A DNA stretch of 64,000 nt, from NCBI GenBank assembly GCA_023362775.1, contig JALMGJ010000002.1, positions 63,751,914-63,815,913 of the forward strand. The letters run 5' to 3'. This document shows, piece after piece, positions 31,918-43,873 of this stretch (within the stretch, counting starts at the first letter, position 1; every line of letters starts with the position of its first letter). The notes below the pieces were generated by a model, which saw only the letters and a list, made by a program, of their open reading frames with translations, was not told the DNA's origin and did no database searches. Made by a program: the position numbers and the translations under genes. The DNA comes from Charina bottae. Its lineage: Eukaryota > Chordata > Lepidosauria > Squamata > Charinaidae.

Positions 31918-34695
31918 TGCCTGTATACAAAATTCATGATTCTATAGCATACCCATCCCAGGGTACATATGCATTTGCCTATGCTAATGCAGAAACCAGG
32001 AACAATTGGAGGCAGGTAGCATCAGCCCCATTCCTAGTGTCAATTCTGGCTACTACAAGGGTGGTAGATCAATGAAGGAACACTTCATCCCTAATTCAAA
32101 ATATAGATGCTGACTTGCTAACCATTGCACAAGACATCATTAAGAAGGAACAGACATGCACCCATAAATCTTCAACTTTACATTGTGTAATGCTTTTTGT
32201 TGAATAAGAATCACCCTTGTGAATAGAGATAACATTCCACTTCCCTTACATTCAAGGTGTAAGATAACCAAATATGGAAAGATGTTAAATGAATTATCAC
32301 AGCCTTCACATACGCCATTTTTGATCAAATTATAAGACATATTTTCACTCAGTGACTCTAGCATCCGGTGGGAGAGAGAAAAAAAGCCAGGATGCATCTT
32401 CCAGACTGGCAGCTGCAGTAATACTGCCTTCCTACCAAGGACTTATAACTACGAACGAACAATTGCAACTAAAATTGACATATGGAGAAGTCTCTCTCTG
32501 CTTTACTGACAAGCATAACTAGAGCTGACATCTGGATTTAATTATATGCTACCTCCCAACACACACACCATTTCATCATTATCTTGTAGCCATTGCCCTC
32601 ATTTATTTTTTAGAGATTACAAAATTAGCTCATCTGTACCGATACTCCTCGAAACACTTCTTAGTATTGTTATTCTGCCATGGGTGCTGTCTCTGGAGCA
32701 CATCCAAAAGTTGCCTCCAAATCATTTTAGAGTGGGGGAAATTATTAAATACAATGGGGAAATCCTTTGTTACTACTTTAAACTAATTGATTTTAATTTT
32801 AATAATTGTCAGTGTAAATTAAATTCACCTGTGTTCCTGGCCCACTCCGTGATTTGGAATGTGGTCCTCAGCCCTCTATTCAAAGGCCACATATTGCCTC
32901 CAGCCTGAGAAATGTGTTCTCCATTTTGGAACTTGATCAAAGTAAATGTGGATGCATTAAAAAAAATACAGGATCCTGCCTTTTTCCATCCACCCGATAA
33001 TCCTTCTACTTATCCCAGCTCTACCCCTTGTCATCAAAGTGCTGGGGCTGAATTTCTGTAAATTCCATCAAGGGACTATCATGTTTCTAAAATGGGGAGA
33101 GATCTCAAAGGGTAAAAAGGGGCCCTTTAGCACACACTCAGCTCCAGTGACTCCAGAGCCATGGAGTCATTAGGATGTGACCAAGTGGCAGGGCTGATGA
33201 GTGCCTGCCGAATCTTCCACACACTCATTTGCTATGAAACAGAGTCAAATTTCTGAATGCCATTGGGTAACCTACTGCATCTTTTACTTCAGAAATTCAT
33301 TGCACACAACTATAAAAGGAGGTGAAGGAGACATGAAGTCTAGGATTTTCCTTCCCAAGAATTTTGTCAGTCTAAGAAAGGAATTCTGTTTAGTTATGAT
33401 GACTCTGCTAATTCCAAGTTTTTACTACCGATTTACCAATCTTTCATTGTCATAGCAGGCTTCAGTATGAATACTCTTCAAGAACAGTGGGTTTGTGAAA
33501 TATACAGGAAGTGATCTCCCTGATGCACATTTTCCAAAAATTAAGACCCTTTTGCCCTTCACAGAAGGTTGCAAAATATGACTGCTACAGAAATAGATTT
33601 AGATTTAGTAAAACAATGATGTGAATCCTTAATAATATGCAAGCAGGCATCACATAAATGTATTAGTCAGAGGCCATCAGAAAAAATAAATGTTTTGGAA
33701 TTCTGCCCAGCCACTACACAGACTGAATATTTCAGTTTCTTGATAATGACTTCATAGTTTTCAGTTTACATTTTTATGTTCATTTTTAACCCAATGCTGT
33801 CATTACTCTGCTTTTTGGTGTTCAAATGCAGTTTGAAAATATTATGGCTATCCGATCTGGATTGCAAATATACAAACCATCCCCAGATGACAGCAGACAG
33901 ATGCTTTGCTCCCCTCTAGAGGATAGGCAGACTTTTGCAGCCAAATATGATAGCCCTAAAAATATAACTTTGGTCTTTAATCATTTCACTGTTCTTTCTT
34001 AAGTTTGTTTTTAATCTTATTTCTGGGGGGAGGGGTTAAATTTAACGAAAGGCAAAAAAGTACATTATGCTTTCTCCAAGTTGATGATAGGGATGGGGAA
34101 AATAAAGACCGAAGAGGCTAGAATCCATCCTGTAGTTTGCCTATGTTTGCAAGTTATGAAGTTACTCATTTTTAGTCTCAAGTTTTACTCCTAATAAATA
34201 CAAATGCCTAGATGCCATTAAGCCCCTTCATAAAGCATACTTGTAAAGATCCCTAACTCAGTATTTTAGTCATTTTTGAAAACTCTAGGAACACAACAAT
34301 CATGTATAAACACATGTCATAAACATAAATCAAGAAGTTGAAGTTGGTTGTGATGACATGTTGAGTGAGTGCAATTCAAAGGGATTAGCAATACAATCCA
34401 AGCAAACTCAAATGTTTGAAGCTTAGTGTTCTGAATCACACAAATGACCATATCTGGGAACACAGAGGAGACTACACTGACTGTAGAAAGCACTTGATAG
34501 CTTGGTTATTTGAAGTGGTCATTACATGGTGATTCATGACAGTCTCTTAAGTAAAAGAATAAGACTTATTTCACAACACTATAATTCATGTGCAATTTCA
34601 TTTCTGAAGTACTATCTCCCCATATTACAAACATGATGGGCATTTCAAGCCAAAATCTATACTTGGATTACAGAGATTTACTTAATTAATTTATT
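31918..34695. other. long unique non-coding stretch
   Basis: About 2.8 kb with no convincing gene or repeat. Open frames here lack family signatures. Confidence 0.5.
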
Positions 34696-34702
34696 AAATG
34701 TA

Positions 34703-35321
34703 TTACCCCCTCCTCAAGAAGCCATCGCTAGACCCTACGGTGTTGGACAACTTTCGTCCCGTCTCCCACCTCCCCTTTTTGGGGAAGGTGGTTGAGAAAG
34801 TGGTGGCATTACAGCTCCAGAGGATTCTGGATGATACGGATTATCTAGACCCCTTCCAGTCAGGGTTCAGGCCGGGATATGGGGTGGAAACTGCATTGGT
34901 CACACTTACAGATGATCTCTGGCGGGAGCGGGATGGAGGCAGTGCATTCATCCTGGCTCCTCTTGACCTCTCAGTGGCTTTCGATACCATCGACCATGGT
35001 ATCCTTTTGGGGCGGCTCGGGGAGTTGGGGGTGGGTGGCGTAGTTTTGCGCTGGTTCACCTCCTTCCTCCGAGACTGGTCCCAATTGGTGGTAATAGGAG
35101 ATGAGAGGTCCGACCCTCGGCCCCTACTTTGTGGGGTGCCGCAGGGTTCGGTTCTCTCCCCTCTCCTATTTAATATCTACATGAAACCACTGGGGGAGAT
35201 CATCCGTCAACACGGGATGAGGTATTTATTTATTTATTTATGTTTCAATTTATATACTGCTCCATCTCCCCACAAGGGAACTCTGGGCAGTTTACAAAAC
35301 ACAATATGCTCAATATGCTGA
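34703..35321 (+). pseudogene. L2 copy B RT, first part
   Basis: The frame includes the RT fingers and motif A (LAPLDLSVAFDTIDHG) and the GVPQGSVLSPLLFNIYM motif, then runs at IRQHGMRY into the inserted antisense L2 end and stops at 35319-35321. The motif C codons lie just after the insertion and so are cut off from this frame. Confidence 0.88.
35223..35310 (-). mobile_element. solo L2 3' end nested in L2 copy B
   Basis: This 88-bp piece is the reverse complement of the L2 3' tail: ATTTATTTATTTATG, then CCATCTCCCCACAAGGGAAC and CTCTGGGCAGTTTACAAAAC. CAATATGCT occurs twice in tandem at its right edge (35302-35310 and 35311-35319), as if a short target duplication was made. The base order at the left edge shows a few lost bases relative to copy A. 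Confidence 0.85.
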
Positions 35322-36177
35322 TGATACTCAATTATATATCTCCATCCCGGGTGAGCTAAGTGATGCGGTGGCTGCCCTTTCTCAGTGCCTGAAGGCTGTG
35401 GGGGTCTGGATGGGGAACAACAGGCTTCAGCTGAACCCTGGCAAGACAGAGTGGCTGTGGATTGATGGCACCTCTGGATCCAGGGAGTTGTCATCTTTAG
35501 ATCTGGATGGGGTGGCACTACCCCATTCAGACTCAGTGCAGAACCTGGGGGTCCTTCTGGACTCACGACTCCTGCTCGAAGAGCAGGTGGCAGCCATGGC
35601 CAGAAGGGCGTTTGTGCAACTTCGAGTTGTACGCCAGCTACGCCCTTTCCTGGACCGGGATGCCCTCCGTACAGTCACTCATGCCCTGGTCATCTCCCAT
35701 ATAGACTATTGCAATGCACTCTACATGGGGCTACACTTGAAGAGTATCCGGAAGCTTCAGCTGGTCCAGAATGCGGCTGCGCGTGCAGTTATGGGTGCCC
35801 CAAGATCGGCACATGTGACACCTCTGCTGCGCGAGCTGCATTGGTTACCAGTTTGCTTCCGGGTCCAATTCAAGGTGTTGGTTGTCACCTTTAAAGCCCT
35901 ACATGGCATGGGACCAGGTTACCTGAGGGACTGCCTCATCCCCATAACATCGACCCGCCCCACCCGGTTATGCAGAGAGGGCTTGCTACGGACCCCATCT
36001 ATAAAAGAATTCCATCTGGCGGGGTCCAGGAGGCGGGCCTTCTCTGCAGTGGTGCCTGCCCTTTGGAACATTCTGCCCCTGGAGGTGAGGCAAGCCCCCA
36101 CACTCCTGACCTGGCTCTGCCACCTCGCTTGGAATGGGAAGGGTAATAGTTCCTCTTGGGGGTGGCTTGCGCCGTAG
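35322..36177 (+). pseudogene. L2 copy B RT end and C terminus
   Basis: After motif C (YADDTQLYISIP) the frame continues VGVWMGNNRLQLNPGKTEWLW, LGVLLDSRLLLEEQVAAMARRAF, HVTPLLRELHWLPVCFRVQFK and RRRAFSAVVPALWNILPLEV to a stop at 36175-36177. Unlike copy A there is no frameshift at the junction near 35815. A short deletion removes the usual PAFRK segment before the C terminus. Confidence 0.88.
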
Positions 36178-36365
36178 AGTTCTTTTAAATATAACATCAT
36201 AGCCTCTTGGATTTTATATATTTATATCTAATTTATTTTTAGAGTGTTATATTGTATTTTATGTTTTTAATTACTAACTTTGTTGTAAACCGCCCAGAGT
36301 CCCCTTTGTGGGGGTAGATGGGCGGTTATAGAAGTTGGACAAATAAATAAATAAATAAATAAAAG

Positions 36366-37778
36366 TATTTGGTCTTCCCAGTAAACACCATTTAATTCTG
36401 CTTACAATGTAAGTGCGTTTGAAATTGAGCAAGCTTGTTGCCCTTTATTACAATTTTTGTCCCCCCCCTCACTTTTTTTAAATGCATTGCGTTTTCCTGT
36501 AAACTGCTCAGAGCCAGTCTAGAATGGAGTGACCTAGAAATCATTGAAATAAATGAATGAATGGATATTTCCATAGTACTGAATGAACCCCCATATTAAA
36601 CCTTTTGGTGATTAGAGATTAGGACATTTAAAAAGGTGCTTCACACTCATGAGTGAAAGTCCTTCTGGATCTGCTCTTCAAAGCCATGAAGCAGCCACAA
36701 CCACTTGAAGACTGTGCATAGTAGAAAATTGCAGCCTAATTATGTTTACTCAAAAGTAAAGTCTGCTAATTTCAGTGAGACACTTAGCACAATCCATTGC
36801 ATGTTTCCTGGAAATAGATCACAATGTGTTGAACAAAGTGTACTTCGCTTTTATGATCACAGCTTATTTATTAAAACATTGATTTAATGCTTTCCCCATT
36901 GTTAAATTCCAAATGGCTTACAATAAAACTGTCAACTATATATGAATACAGTTTTTAAAAAATAACAAAATCAAACTTAAAGAAAAAGCATTTCAGAGGT
37001 AGCTGGCTATACAATAGCAAGGAAATTAACTAAGTGGTCAACTCTTAAATTGTTGGTGGGAGTACTCCTCAGTGGGAACCTTCCTAATCTCAACAAAATT
37101 ATTCCATTGATAGAGTAGATGCCATAATGAACCCCCCCCCCCCGCTTTGTGTTACTTCTTTATGGACATCAGAAGCTCCTGGCATGATAAGTAAGCTGTC
37201 CTCTTCACAGACTGCAAAGACTCAATAGATATGTATAGGAAAAATAAATTCTCAGGTAATTTGTCCCCATGGTGCTTTTGGCTTCATAAACCAACAACAA
37301 AACCTTGAACATGGTTCAGTAGCTAATTAGCCAGTGAAGAGATTCCAATGTAGGTATTGTATGTGCATAGTAAGAAGCATCACTGAGCAATCCAGATGCT
37401 GCATCCTCTGATGCCTACAATATCTGAGCTACTCTGTAGAGCAGCAGTATCCAAATCATCTTAGAGTTACATTTTGAGGTTACCAATACGTAGATCACTG
37501 TAGAAAGGCAATCCCAATTTAGGGATAATTGCTGTACCAGTCCTAACCTTCAAAGGTCACTTAGGCCTCTAGTAATGTGACTATCAGCATCTCCAGATTA
37601 TATACTTATTCATACAAGGAGAGTGAAACCCATGTAGAACTCTGTTATCCAATTCCCAGATCCCAGGACCATCTATCCACAGAACTGCAGTCTTCACCAA
37701 TCTTCCACCTCAGTGTAGCTATCCTCATTCAATGTGCTATTGTTTTCTGGCACTGATCCTAACCATACTCACTCATGC
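36366..37778. other. non-coding, with weak repeat relics
   Basis: Contains a C-run at 37131-37143. Sequence at 37380-37770 has the feel of a decayed antisense L2 but no clear motif. No gene recognised. Confidence 0.4.
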
Positions 37779-37866
37779 CCAGAGTTCCCGGTTAGGGGAG
37801 ATGGGCGGTCATATAAATTTGAATGAATGAATGAATGAATGAATGAATGAATGAATGAATGAATGA
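37779..37866 (+). mobile_element. L2-type 3' end with (AATG)n tail
   Basis: GCCCAGAGTTCCCGGTTAGG and GATGGGCGGTCATATAAATT form the L2-type 3' end, followed by about 10 AATG units (37822-37866). Only the last hundred bases of the element are present. Confidence 0.75.
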
Positions 37867-37869
37867 AAA

Positions 37870-38100
37870 TACCTGACTGAGCTGGGGTTCATCAGTGTAT
37901 TGTGAGCAGTTCCCCCATCTCTTCTAAAAACCACACAATGGCTTTATATAGCTATTAAAACTACTGTTGGTTTGCCTCACCCAATGAGAACTTCAGCTGG
38001 TTTTTGCTGTCACTATCTTCTTTTCCATTCTTCAACCAGGGTTATAGGAACAAGGCCAAACAAGCAAAAATCCCTCCTATGCTGAGGAACACACGGGCAT
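37870..38100 (-). mobile_element. possible antisense L2 RT relic
   Basis: The minus strand has QYTDEPQLSQ near 37905, which resembles the motif C region QYADDTQLYI of L2. Little else is preserved. Call is tentative. Confidence 0.3.
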
Positions 38101-38539
38101 TTTAAACTCAGTATCTAGTAGTCAGTCTGGAGAGGACTAAACTTTCTGAGGCATGTTAGCAGACTACAACCTGTATTGCTAGAGGTGCTCATTCCAGTAT
38201 TGAATAGCACTGCAGATATTGGAGACAACATTGTTCCTATTATACTGCCAAAGTACAGACCTAATAGTCCATTCCCAGAATGATGAGGTTCCAGGAGATG
38301 ATTTTATAAACAGCCACTTGTACATTTCTTTGTTATCAGTGAAAAGACCTGCCATTTTGCTGGTTCAGAGAATGGAAAAGGAAAAAAAAGAAAATGAGAA
38401 AATCTCCACTCTAATGAATGTTTGGATATATTGGCCATATGTTTGGAAATATTTCAGTTGCTGTAATCCTTATAACCTTATCTCTCTCTCCTTAATAGAG
38501 ACTCTGAGAGGATTGTTTGTTCAAGGAGTTTACCTGCAG
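38101..38539. other. unique non-coding stretch
   Basis: Part of a chance open frame that runs into the CR1 end that follows. Nothing else recognised. Confidence 0.45.
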
Positions 38540-38870
38540 TTTAGGCAGTTTAATATGATGGAGGCCTTCAAATACCTGAAGGGCTGTTACACAGAAGATG
38601 GAGTGCAGTTGTGTTCTATTGTCCCAGAGGACAGGAGTAAAACCATTGGATTAACACTACAAGGATTGAAGTTCAGCTTGACATCAGGAGGCACTTCCTG
38701 GTTATACCAGCTGTCAGCCAATGGAACAAGCTGCCACATGAAATGATGAGTTTTCCTTCACTGGAGATCTTCAAACAGAGGTCTTCTGTCAAAACTGCTC
38801 TAGTGAATCCTTCACTAAGCAGTGAGTTGGGCTAGATGACTCCTAAGGTTCTTTCCAAACCTATGATTTT
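38540..38870 (+). mobile_element. CR1 LINE 3' end, old
   Basis: The sequence follows the CR1 C-terminal and 3' end pattern: GACATCAGGAGGCACTTCCT, CAATGGAACAAGCTGCC, TTCACTGGAGATCTTCAAAC and GGGCTAGATGACTCCTAAGG, ending CCAAACCTATGATTTTTT. It lacks coding integrity. CR1 is the main LINE of many sauropsids. Confidence 0.8.
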
Positions 38871-39879
38871 TTGAGATACCGCATGTAATCTTCTCCTGCT
38901 CCAAATTAAGGTTTGCTGTCATAGTGATTAAATCTCATTCTGATCCAAAGCTAAGACTGGACGCCAAACTGAAATGGCCTTAATCTCCTCTGAGATCATT
39001 CACAGCTGTGTTGCTGCTATCCTTCCAAACTCCTTGTCACCAGAGGGGAATATGTATAATCAGTGTATAATTACTATAAATCTCTGAATGGAGGGAAGTT
39101 TTGCCACTGCCACCCCAATCATCTCTTGAGAGGCAGCCAGCATCCCATTTTAACAACTTTCTGGATTGATCTGGCTAGTCATCCCTCATGTCTAACTGAA
39201 GTACCCTGCAAGAGATCCCGTGGTCTGCTGGGTTGCTGCAAGATCAAATAAAAAGAAATCAGTCCCACAAACTGGGTAAGACAATTTTGTATATACTTCA
39301 TTAGGACCTATATCTCTTGGACTATTTCCCAGTAAACTTATTTAAGACAGGCGGAGGAACAAAATGCCACCTTCTAACAAGCTATTTCAACAAAAAGAAC
39401 AAAGAAGAAGCCAGGCTCCAAATTGGTTTCTTATGTTTTTCTCATCAACATGTGAAAGAAATTTGAGAAAGACCAAACCATGTATTAAATAGGGAAAATA
39501 GCAAGTCTGGTTTAGGGCCTTTTCTTATAAATTGATACATAGGCTAGAGATTAAGAAAATAAATTTATTATCCTGGATTATGTCCCACCTTTAAAATTCT
39601 TAGAAAAGCATGTTTTGACTTCTTTTTCCAACAGAGAAAATTGGGTGGAGGATTGTTTATTTAAACAAAAAGAAACAAAAAATCTTGATTGCAACATTAA
39701 AGCATCACCCAGTTATTATAAATATGTGCAGTCTCCGCTGGCCCTCCATTTTAGGATCACAATTATACAAACTAATGGTTTCAAAATCAGATTTCCTCTT
39801 TATCCAATTCTCCCTCTGTTTTGTAACATTCAAATCCACAATCTGAAAAGTTTTACGTGTTTGAGTTCTGCCAACAAAG
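38871..39879. other. unique non-coding stretch
   Basis: No gene or repeat recognised with confidence. Confidence 0.45.
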
Positions 39880-40141
39880 ACTCTAATGCCATGAGGCTGG
39901 CCCCAACCCTCTTGGCCTTCCGGAAAGCCCTTAAAACATGGCTCTATCAACTGGCTTAGGGATCCCTTGATAGAGTGGAGCCTACTAGATGGCTGTAGGA
40001 TACTTAATTGAATGCACTCTCTCATATGTTTTTCTGCCATATTGCTTTTTAAATCTTTTTTAATTTAAATTGGTTGTTTTTCAATGGTTTTTATGTACTT
40101 GGACTGTTTTTACTACTACTACATGAGATGGGCGGCTATAC
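39880..40141 (+). mobile_element. L2-like LINE 3' end
   Basis: A short frame reads RLAPTLLAFRKALKTWLYQLA, matching the L2 C terminus (ASSLPAFRKNLKTWFCRLA in copy A). The 3' UTR ends with GAGATGGGCGGCTATACGAA next to a tetranucleotide array. Confidence 0.75.
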
Positions 40142-40235
40142 GAATGAATGAATGAATGAATGAATGAATGAATCCATCCATCCATCCATCCATCCATCCA
40201 TCCATCCATCCATCCATCCATCCATCCATCCATCC
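40142..40235. repeat. compound (GAAT)n/(CCAT)n microsatellite
   Basis: About 8 GAAT units change into about 15 CCAT units. The array starts exactly at the L2-like 3' end. Confidence 0.95.
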
Positions 40236-41499
40236 TGGAATTTTTCTTATAATCCACACAGCTACTTGGGGGCAGGGCCATGTTTGAAAATCTTTGTAGA
40301 TCAGTTGTTTTTAAATAAAGAAGAGGCTCTTTTTCCACCTGAAGCTGAGACTTTATTCTCAACAAAAGCTACAAAGTCTGATTTCCAGTGATGTTTCTTT
40401 CCTTTTCAAAACCTTAGTTCATCACCTAAATTATTTACAGCTTTGTTAAGTATACAGGCAGGCTGGCTAGCTTCCACTACATTTTCCTTCTACCAAGTGA
40501 CTACCGTACTGTACTTCCCCTAAGGCTATAGGTGGGTTTGAGTTCACATTCTGGAGATGATTATATATTCAGTCTCTTTGCTGCTTTATCCAGCACTCCC
40601 TGAGGTGATCCTGATTGCAGTCTGAAATTATTAGATCACTCAGCAAACCCTAATTTGAAAGTCTACTATCTCCTTCCAATTCCACTTCAGAACTCTGATC
40701 ATCAGTATCAAGGGCACCTCGCTTCCCATTCTTGGCTCACGGAAAGTTCTAGGAACTTTGAAAGCAGGCTGCTCCCCTCCCCTCCCCCATCACTGAACAT
40801 GCACTAAATCTCTGTGGCAAATGATCCTGCAGCTTATATTGCACAACTATTAAACACTTAAAAATGCAATGTATCGTCTCCAAAGACCCTTATTCTCAAT
40901 AGTAATGGTGATTTATTACTTTCGCTCAATCGCCCTGGCCTCAGCTGCCCTAAACATAGGAATCCGTATATAAAACCTAATTGCAGCATGAAATTTTATC
41001 CGAAGGATAAATTCTATGCCAAATTCACTTGGCTGAAATATTTGAAAAAAATTATATTTTATAACGTTGGGTACTATATCTATCTGTCTAAATATTTTAT
41101 CTGTAACCAGGTACAGATTTACCAAATGAAAATAACACCATGCGTGGGATGAAATGGGATGTATAATCTGTACCTTGTACCATAATATCTCTTAATCTTT
41201 CAGGGGCCAAAGGGCCCTTTTCTATTTTTGCTGCAACAGTCTAAACATAATTACACTTATGGCATAATTCCTGGCCAAGAATTTTAATGATTTCCCCAAA
41301 TCATAGATCACCCTTACCCAAACAAGCTTTTCCCAGGCTGGTTCCTCCAGTTCCCACCTCTAGTGTTTTCTTTTCCTTTTGCATTTTGTTTAGAAAAATG
41401 TTAGCATGGCTTAAAAATATTTTTTTGGATTAGATAAAACGCTTGATTAATGCAATGACCTCATCAGTTCCGCCGAGATAGGAATTTATTTGGATTTAA
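40236..41499. other. non-coding, upstream of the CpG-rich promoter
   Basis: No gene recognised. It gives way to GC-rich sequence at about 41510, including a C-run at 41524-41548. Confidence 0.5.
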
Positions 41500-42046
41500 A
41501 GAGCTAATAATATCGCCGGCTCGCCCCCCCGCCCCCCCCCCCCCCCCCGACTCCGCTTCCCCTGAATGAATGAACTTGGCTGCTTCAGCGCAACGTCTCC
41601 CGGCCATCCTGTAAAAGGCAAATTAGGGATGTGGGACTTTCGGCCTCCGTGCTCGGACACCGCGTGAAACAGATGTGGCCGACGCCTTCCACAGCTGGAA
41701 CACAACACAACCCCGCCCTCCGCTCGGAGACTTGAAGCAAGCCTAAGGACCTGAGGCGAATGAGTCGTTTCGCATTGGCTGAAAAAGTTAGACCCGCTCA
41801 CCCGATTGGCTGCGGAGCTGTGAGAGGGAGTTGTGGGCTCCAATTAAAGGGTCTTCATTCAGTCGGCGAGAAGATTAGCGCTCCGGATCAGAAAGTGGAG
41901 TTGGTTGTCCTTAGCGAGTCCTGATTTCTCCAGGCACCCAGAACAGACAAGTCGAATAACTCGCGTCATTCGAGTTAACCACTGCAGCGAGGCACTTTGC
42001 TGACCGGCAGTCAGATTCAGATCGAAGAAGGAAGGGAAGCGGAAAC
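41500..42046 (+). promoter_or_regulatory. GC-rich promoter and 5' UTR
   Basis: GC and CpG content rises sharply against AT-rich flanks. Two inverted CCAAT boxes (ATTGG at 41774-41778 and 41805-41809) lie 31 bp apart, each in the context ATTGGCTG, a usual NF-Y arrangement. A direct CCAAT at 41840-41844 overlaps a TATA-like ATTAAAG at 41843-41849, which would place initiation near 41870-41880. The following 170 bases up to the ATG would be 5' UTR. The motifs are visible directly; promoter function is inferred. Confidence 0.65.
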
Positions 42047-42073
42047 ATGGATCTGAGTTCAGGGATTCAAAAA
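42047..42073 (+). CDS. candidate first coding exon, product unknown
   Basis: The first ATG after the presumed start site sits in a good initiation context (AACATGG, A at -3 and G at +4). It opens MDLSSGIQK and reaches a possible splice donor AAA|GTAGGT at 42074; a second donor, GTAG|GTACCT, lies 6 bases further. The frame stays open to 42259 but the extension looks intronic. I do not recognise the N terminus and found no downstream exon, so no name is given. Confidence 0.42.
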
Positions 42074-42369
42074 GTAGGTACCTTGTCCCATTTCTTCCAC
42101 TCTCCTCCCCAGGGAGCCTTACTTCCTCTTTCGTTCTCCCCCAAAGCTTTTAAAGCAGGTCTCGACCAGGAAAGTTGCCGTTTTATATCTGCGCGCTTGT
42201 TCAGCTGCAGGAAACCTCGTTGCACTCAATGGGCATTCTATCTGAGCCCGTATCTGTAAGAGGGTGCAGCAGGAGCCTTCCTGGGAGATGTGTAAAGGAT
42301 GCTTTGTGTCGTGGCGGTTTGGATAATCTTGTAGGTAGCCTGGTGCACTGCCTTAGATTTTATCTGGGA

Positions 42370-42482
42370 CAGTGTTTCTCAACCTCACTCAGCTTAAACT
42401 CCCAGAATTCCCCGACCAAGAATTCTGGCTGGGGAATTCTGGGAGTTGAAGTCCACACAGCTTAAAGTTGCTGAGGTTGAGA
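42370..42482. mobile_element. hAT-type foldback MITE
   Basis: CAGTGTTTCTCAACCTCA at the left and the reverse of CTCAACCTCAGCAACTTTAA at the right are inverted ends. The body is a hairpin built on AACTCCCAGAATTCCCC and its complement. Flanks ATCTGGGA (42362-42369) and ATCTAGGA (42483-42490) match at 7 of 8 positions. The right terminal bases seem lost. It belongs with the 66-bp MITE at 31844. Confidence 0.75.
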
Positions 42483-43638
42483 ATCTAGGAGATTCAACAC
42501 AGGTAATTGTAATAAGTGGTACGATGGGCTGCAATCTTACACACATTTTACTTAAGTATATCTTGATCCTTGCATCTGAAAATTGAATTAGTAACTGAAC
42601 CAATTGGTCTTGATGTGCTTGTGGTAAATGAACCTAGGATGTCAGCTCTAAGCATGATAATTTAGTGGATATCTCTCTGTCACTGAGAAAATAGCTTCCA
42701 TTTTCAAAGTAATATGAGCAAGATTGGGCATATTCCATTTTTTGATATCCTAGGAAGTGCTATAAAATATTCCAAAATGGAGAGGTAATTGTTAGCTGCT
42801 GGAGTTCAGTGTGGATTTAGATTATGCTGAAAGGGTTAACAAATAAAAGGAGCCAGGAAAGTATTAAATAAGAGTATTTAAGTTCTAGTTGCACTTTTGA
42901 AGCACTTCTGTGAACTGTAATCCTGGAGCAGGATTTAACCAATGTTTCTGTTTGTGTGTCTGCCGTTTAGCTATGAATTTACAGTTGGGAACTGGTTTAG
43001 AGTAAAGACATGACTAAAATGAACTGTGGTTTGATTGAGGAGCGTTGTAGTTGTTTCTGTCTTTTCTTTGGCTAAGGCAGTAAAATAAAGGTGCAGACAT
43101 AAATATTTGGTGTTTGTTTTTTCTTTTTAATGAGACAAGGTTTTTTTTAAAAAAATCCCAGAGATTTTTGCTTTTAGGATGACTATTATTACAGCATATT
43201 TTTCACTCATCTTCACTTAAAAAAAAAAGAAAGCTTTGGTGTTTGGGCGTTTTGTAACTTAGATGGCAAATTTACATAGAGACTATACAGAAAGAGTCTA
43301 AGTCCTTGGTTATAAGAACATAATTTCCCACTTCTTCCCTTAGTAGAGCTTTTTACATTTGTCAAGTACTATTTTGGAAGGCTGATATCTTGCATATCTG
43401 ATATTTAGAGGGGGACAATACAATGTCATCAGTGTAGAAAATAGAACTAAATGTAACTAAACTGGAAGCTAAGTTGGAATTTTGCTTCCAAAGAGATGAT
43501 GTTGATGCTGTAAAATACTGTCTAGAATGTAATATGAGTGCACAACCTTCTTTATCCAAATAGAATGAGAGGCATCCAAAACATCAGATACCTAGAAAAC
43601 AGTAATGGGAGTACTATTTGCATTGCGTTAAAATAACT

Positions 43639-43717
43639 TGGACTCCACCATAATGGAATGAGGAATATGATGACAGTTGGCTCAATAAATTTGTCACGGG
43701 GAGTTCTAAAGCCACTA
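43639..43717. repeat. dispersed repeat, member 1
   Basis: GACTCCACCATAATGGAATG and the later TTGTCACGGGGAGTTCTAAA align with 44787-44859. The family is not recognised. Confidence 0.5.
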
Positions 43718-43816
43718 TCATAATAGTCAGACTCGAAATGATTATGCCGTAAAATCAGTTCCACAGCTGGCCTTATGTTGCATCTTGGACACAGAAATTC
43801 AGGCTGTGGCTGGGTT

Positions 43817-43873
43817 TGTACAACACAATAGGCTAAAATGAGGTGGCTAGTTCGTGGCTCAGTGTGTTGTACA
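43817..43873. repeat. 57-bp hairpin with perfect 11-bp arms
   Basis: TGTACAACACA at 43817-43827 pairs with TGTGTTGTACA at 43863-43873, and similarity continues inward (ATAGGCT against GGCTCAG). It resembles foldback sequences also hinted at near 59.63 kb. It may be the core of a decayed MITE. Confidence 0.5.

Larger units (their letters stand above)
34700..36365 (+). mobile_element. L2-clade LINE copy B, 5'-truncated
   Basis: It matches copy A (9.9-11.49 kb) along its whole length at high similarity, starting within RT at PLLKKPSLDPT and ending with ACCGCCCAGAGTCCCC, GATGGGCGGTTATAGAAGTT and (AAAT)n. It is interrupted at 35223-35310 by an antisense L2 3' end. It is shorter at the 5' end than copy A. 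Confidence 0.93.

Noticed and set aside
38219..38746. 175-codon plus-strand open frame
   Set aside because: Its second half is a CR1 3' end and its first half has no recognisable features; open by chance.
40081..40391. Open frames with repeated MDGW or IHPS peptides
   Set aside because: Translation of the (CCAT)n microsatellite.
41496..41843. Minus-strand frame over the GC-rich promoter, possible divergent gene
   Set aside because: Composition explains the openness; includes a Gly-run from the C tract. A divergent transcript is possible but not supported.
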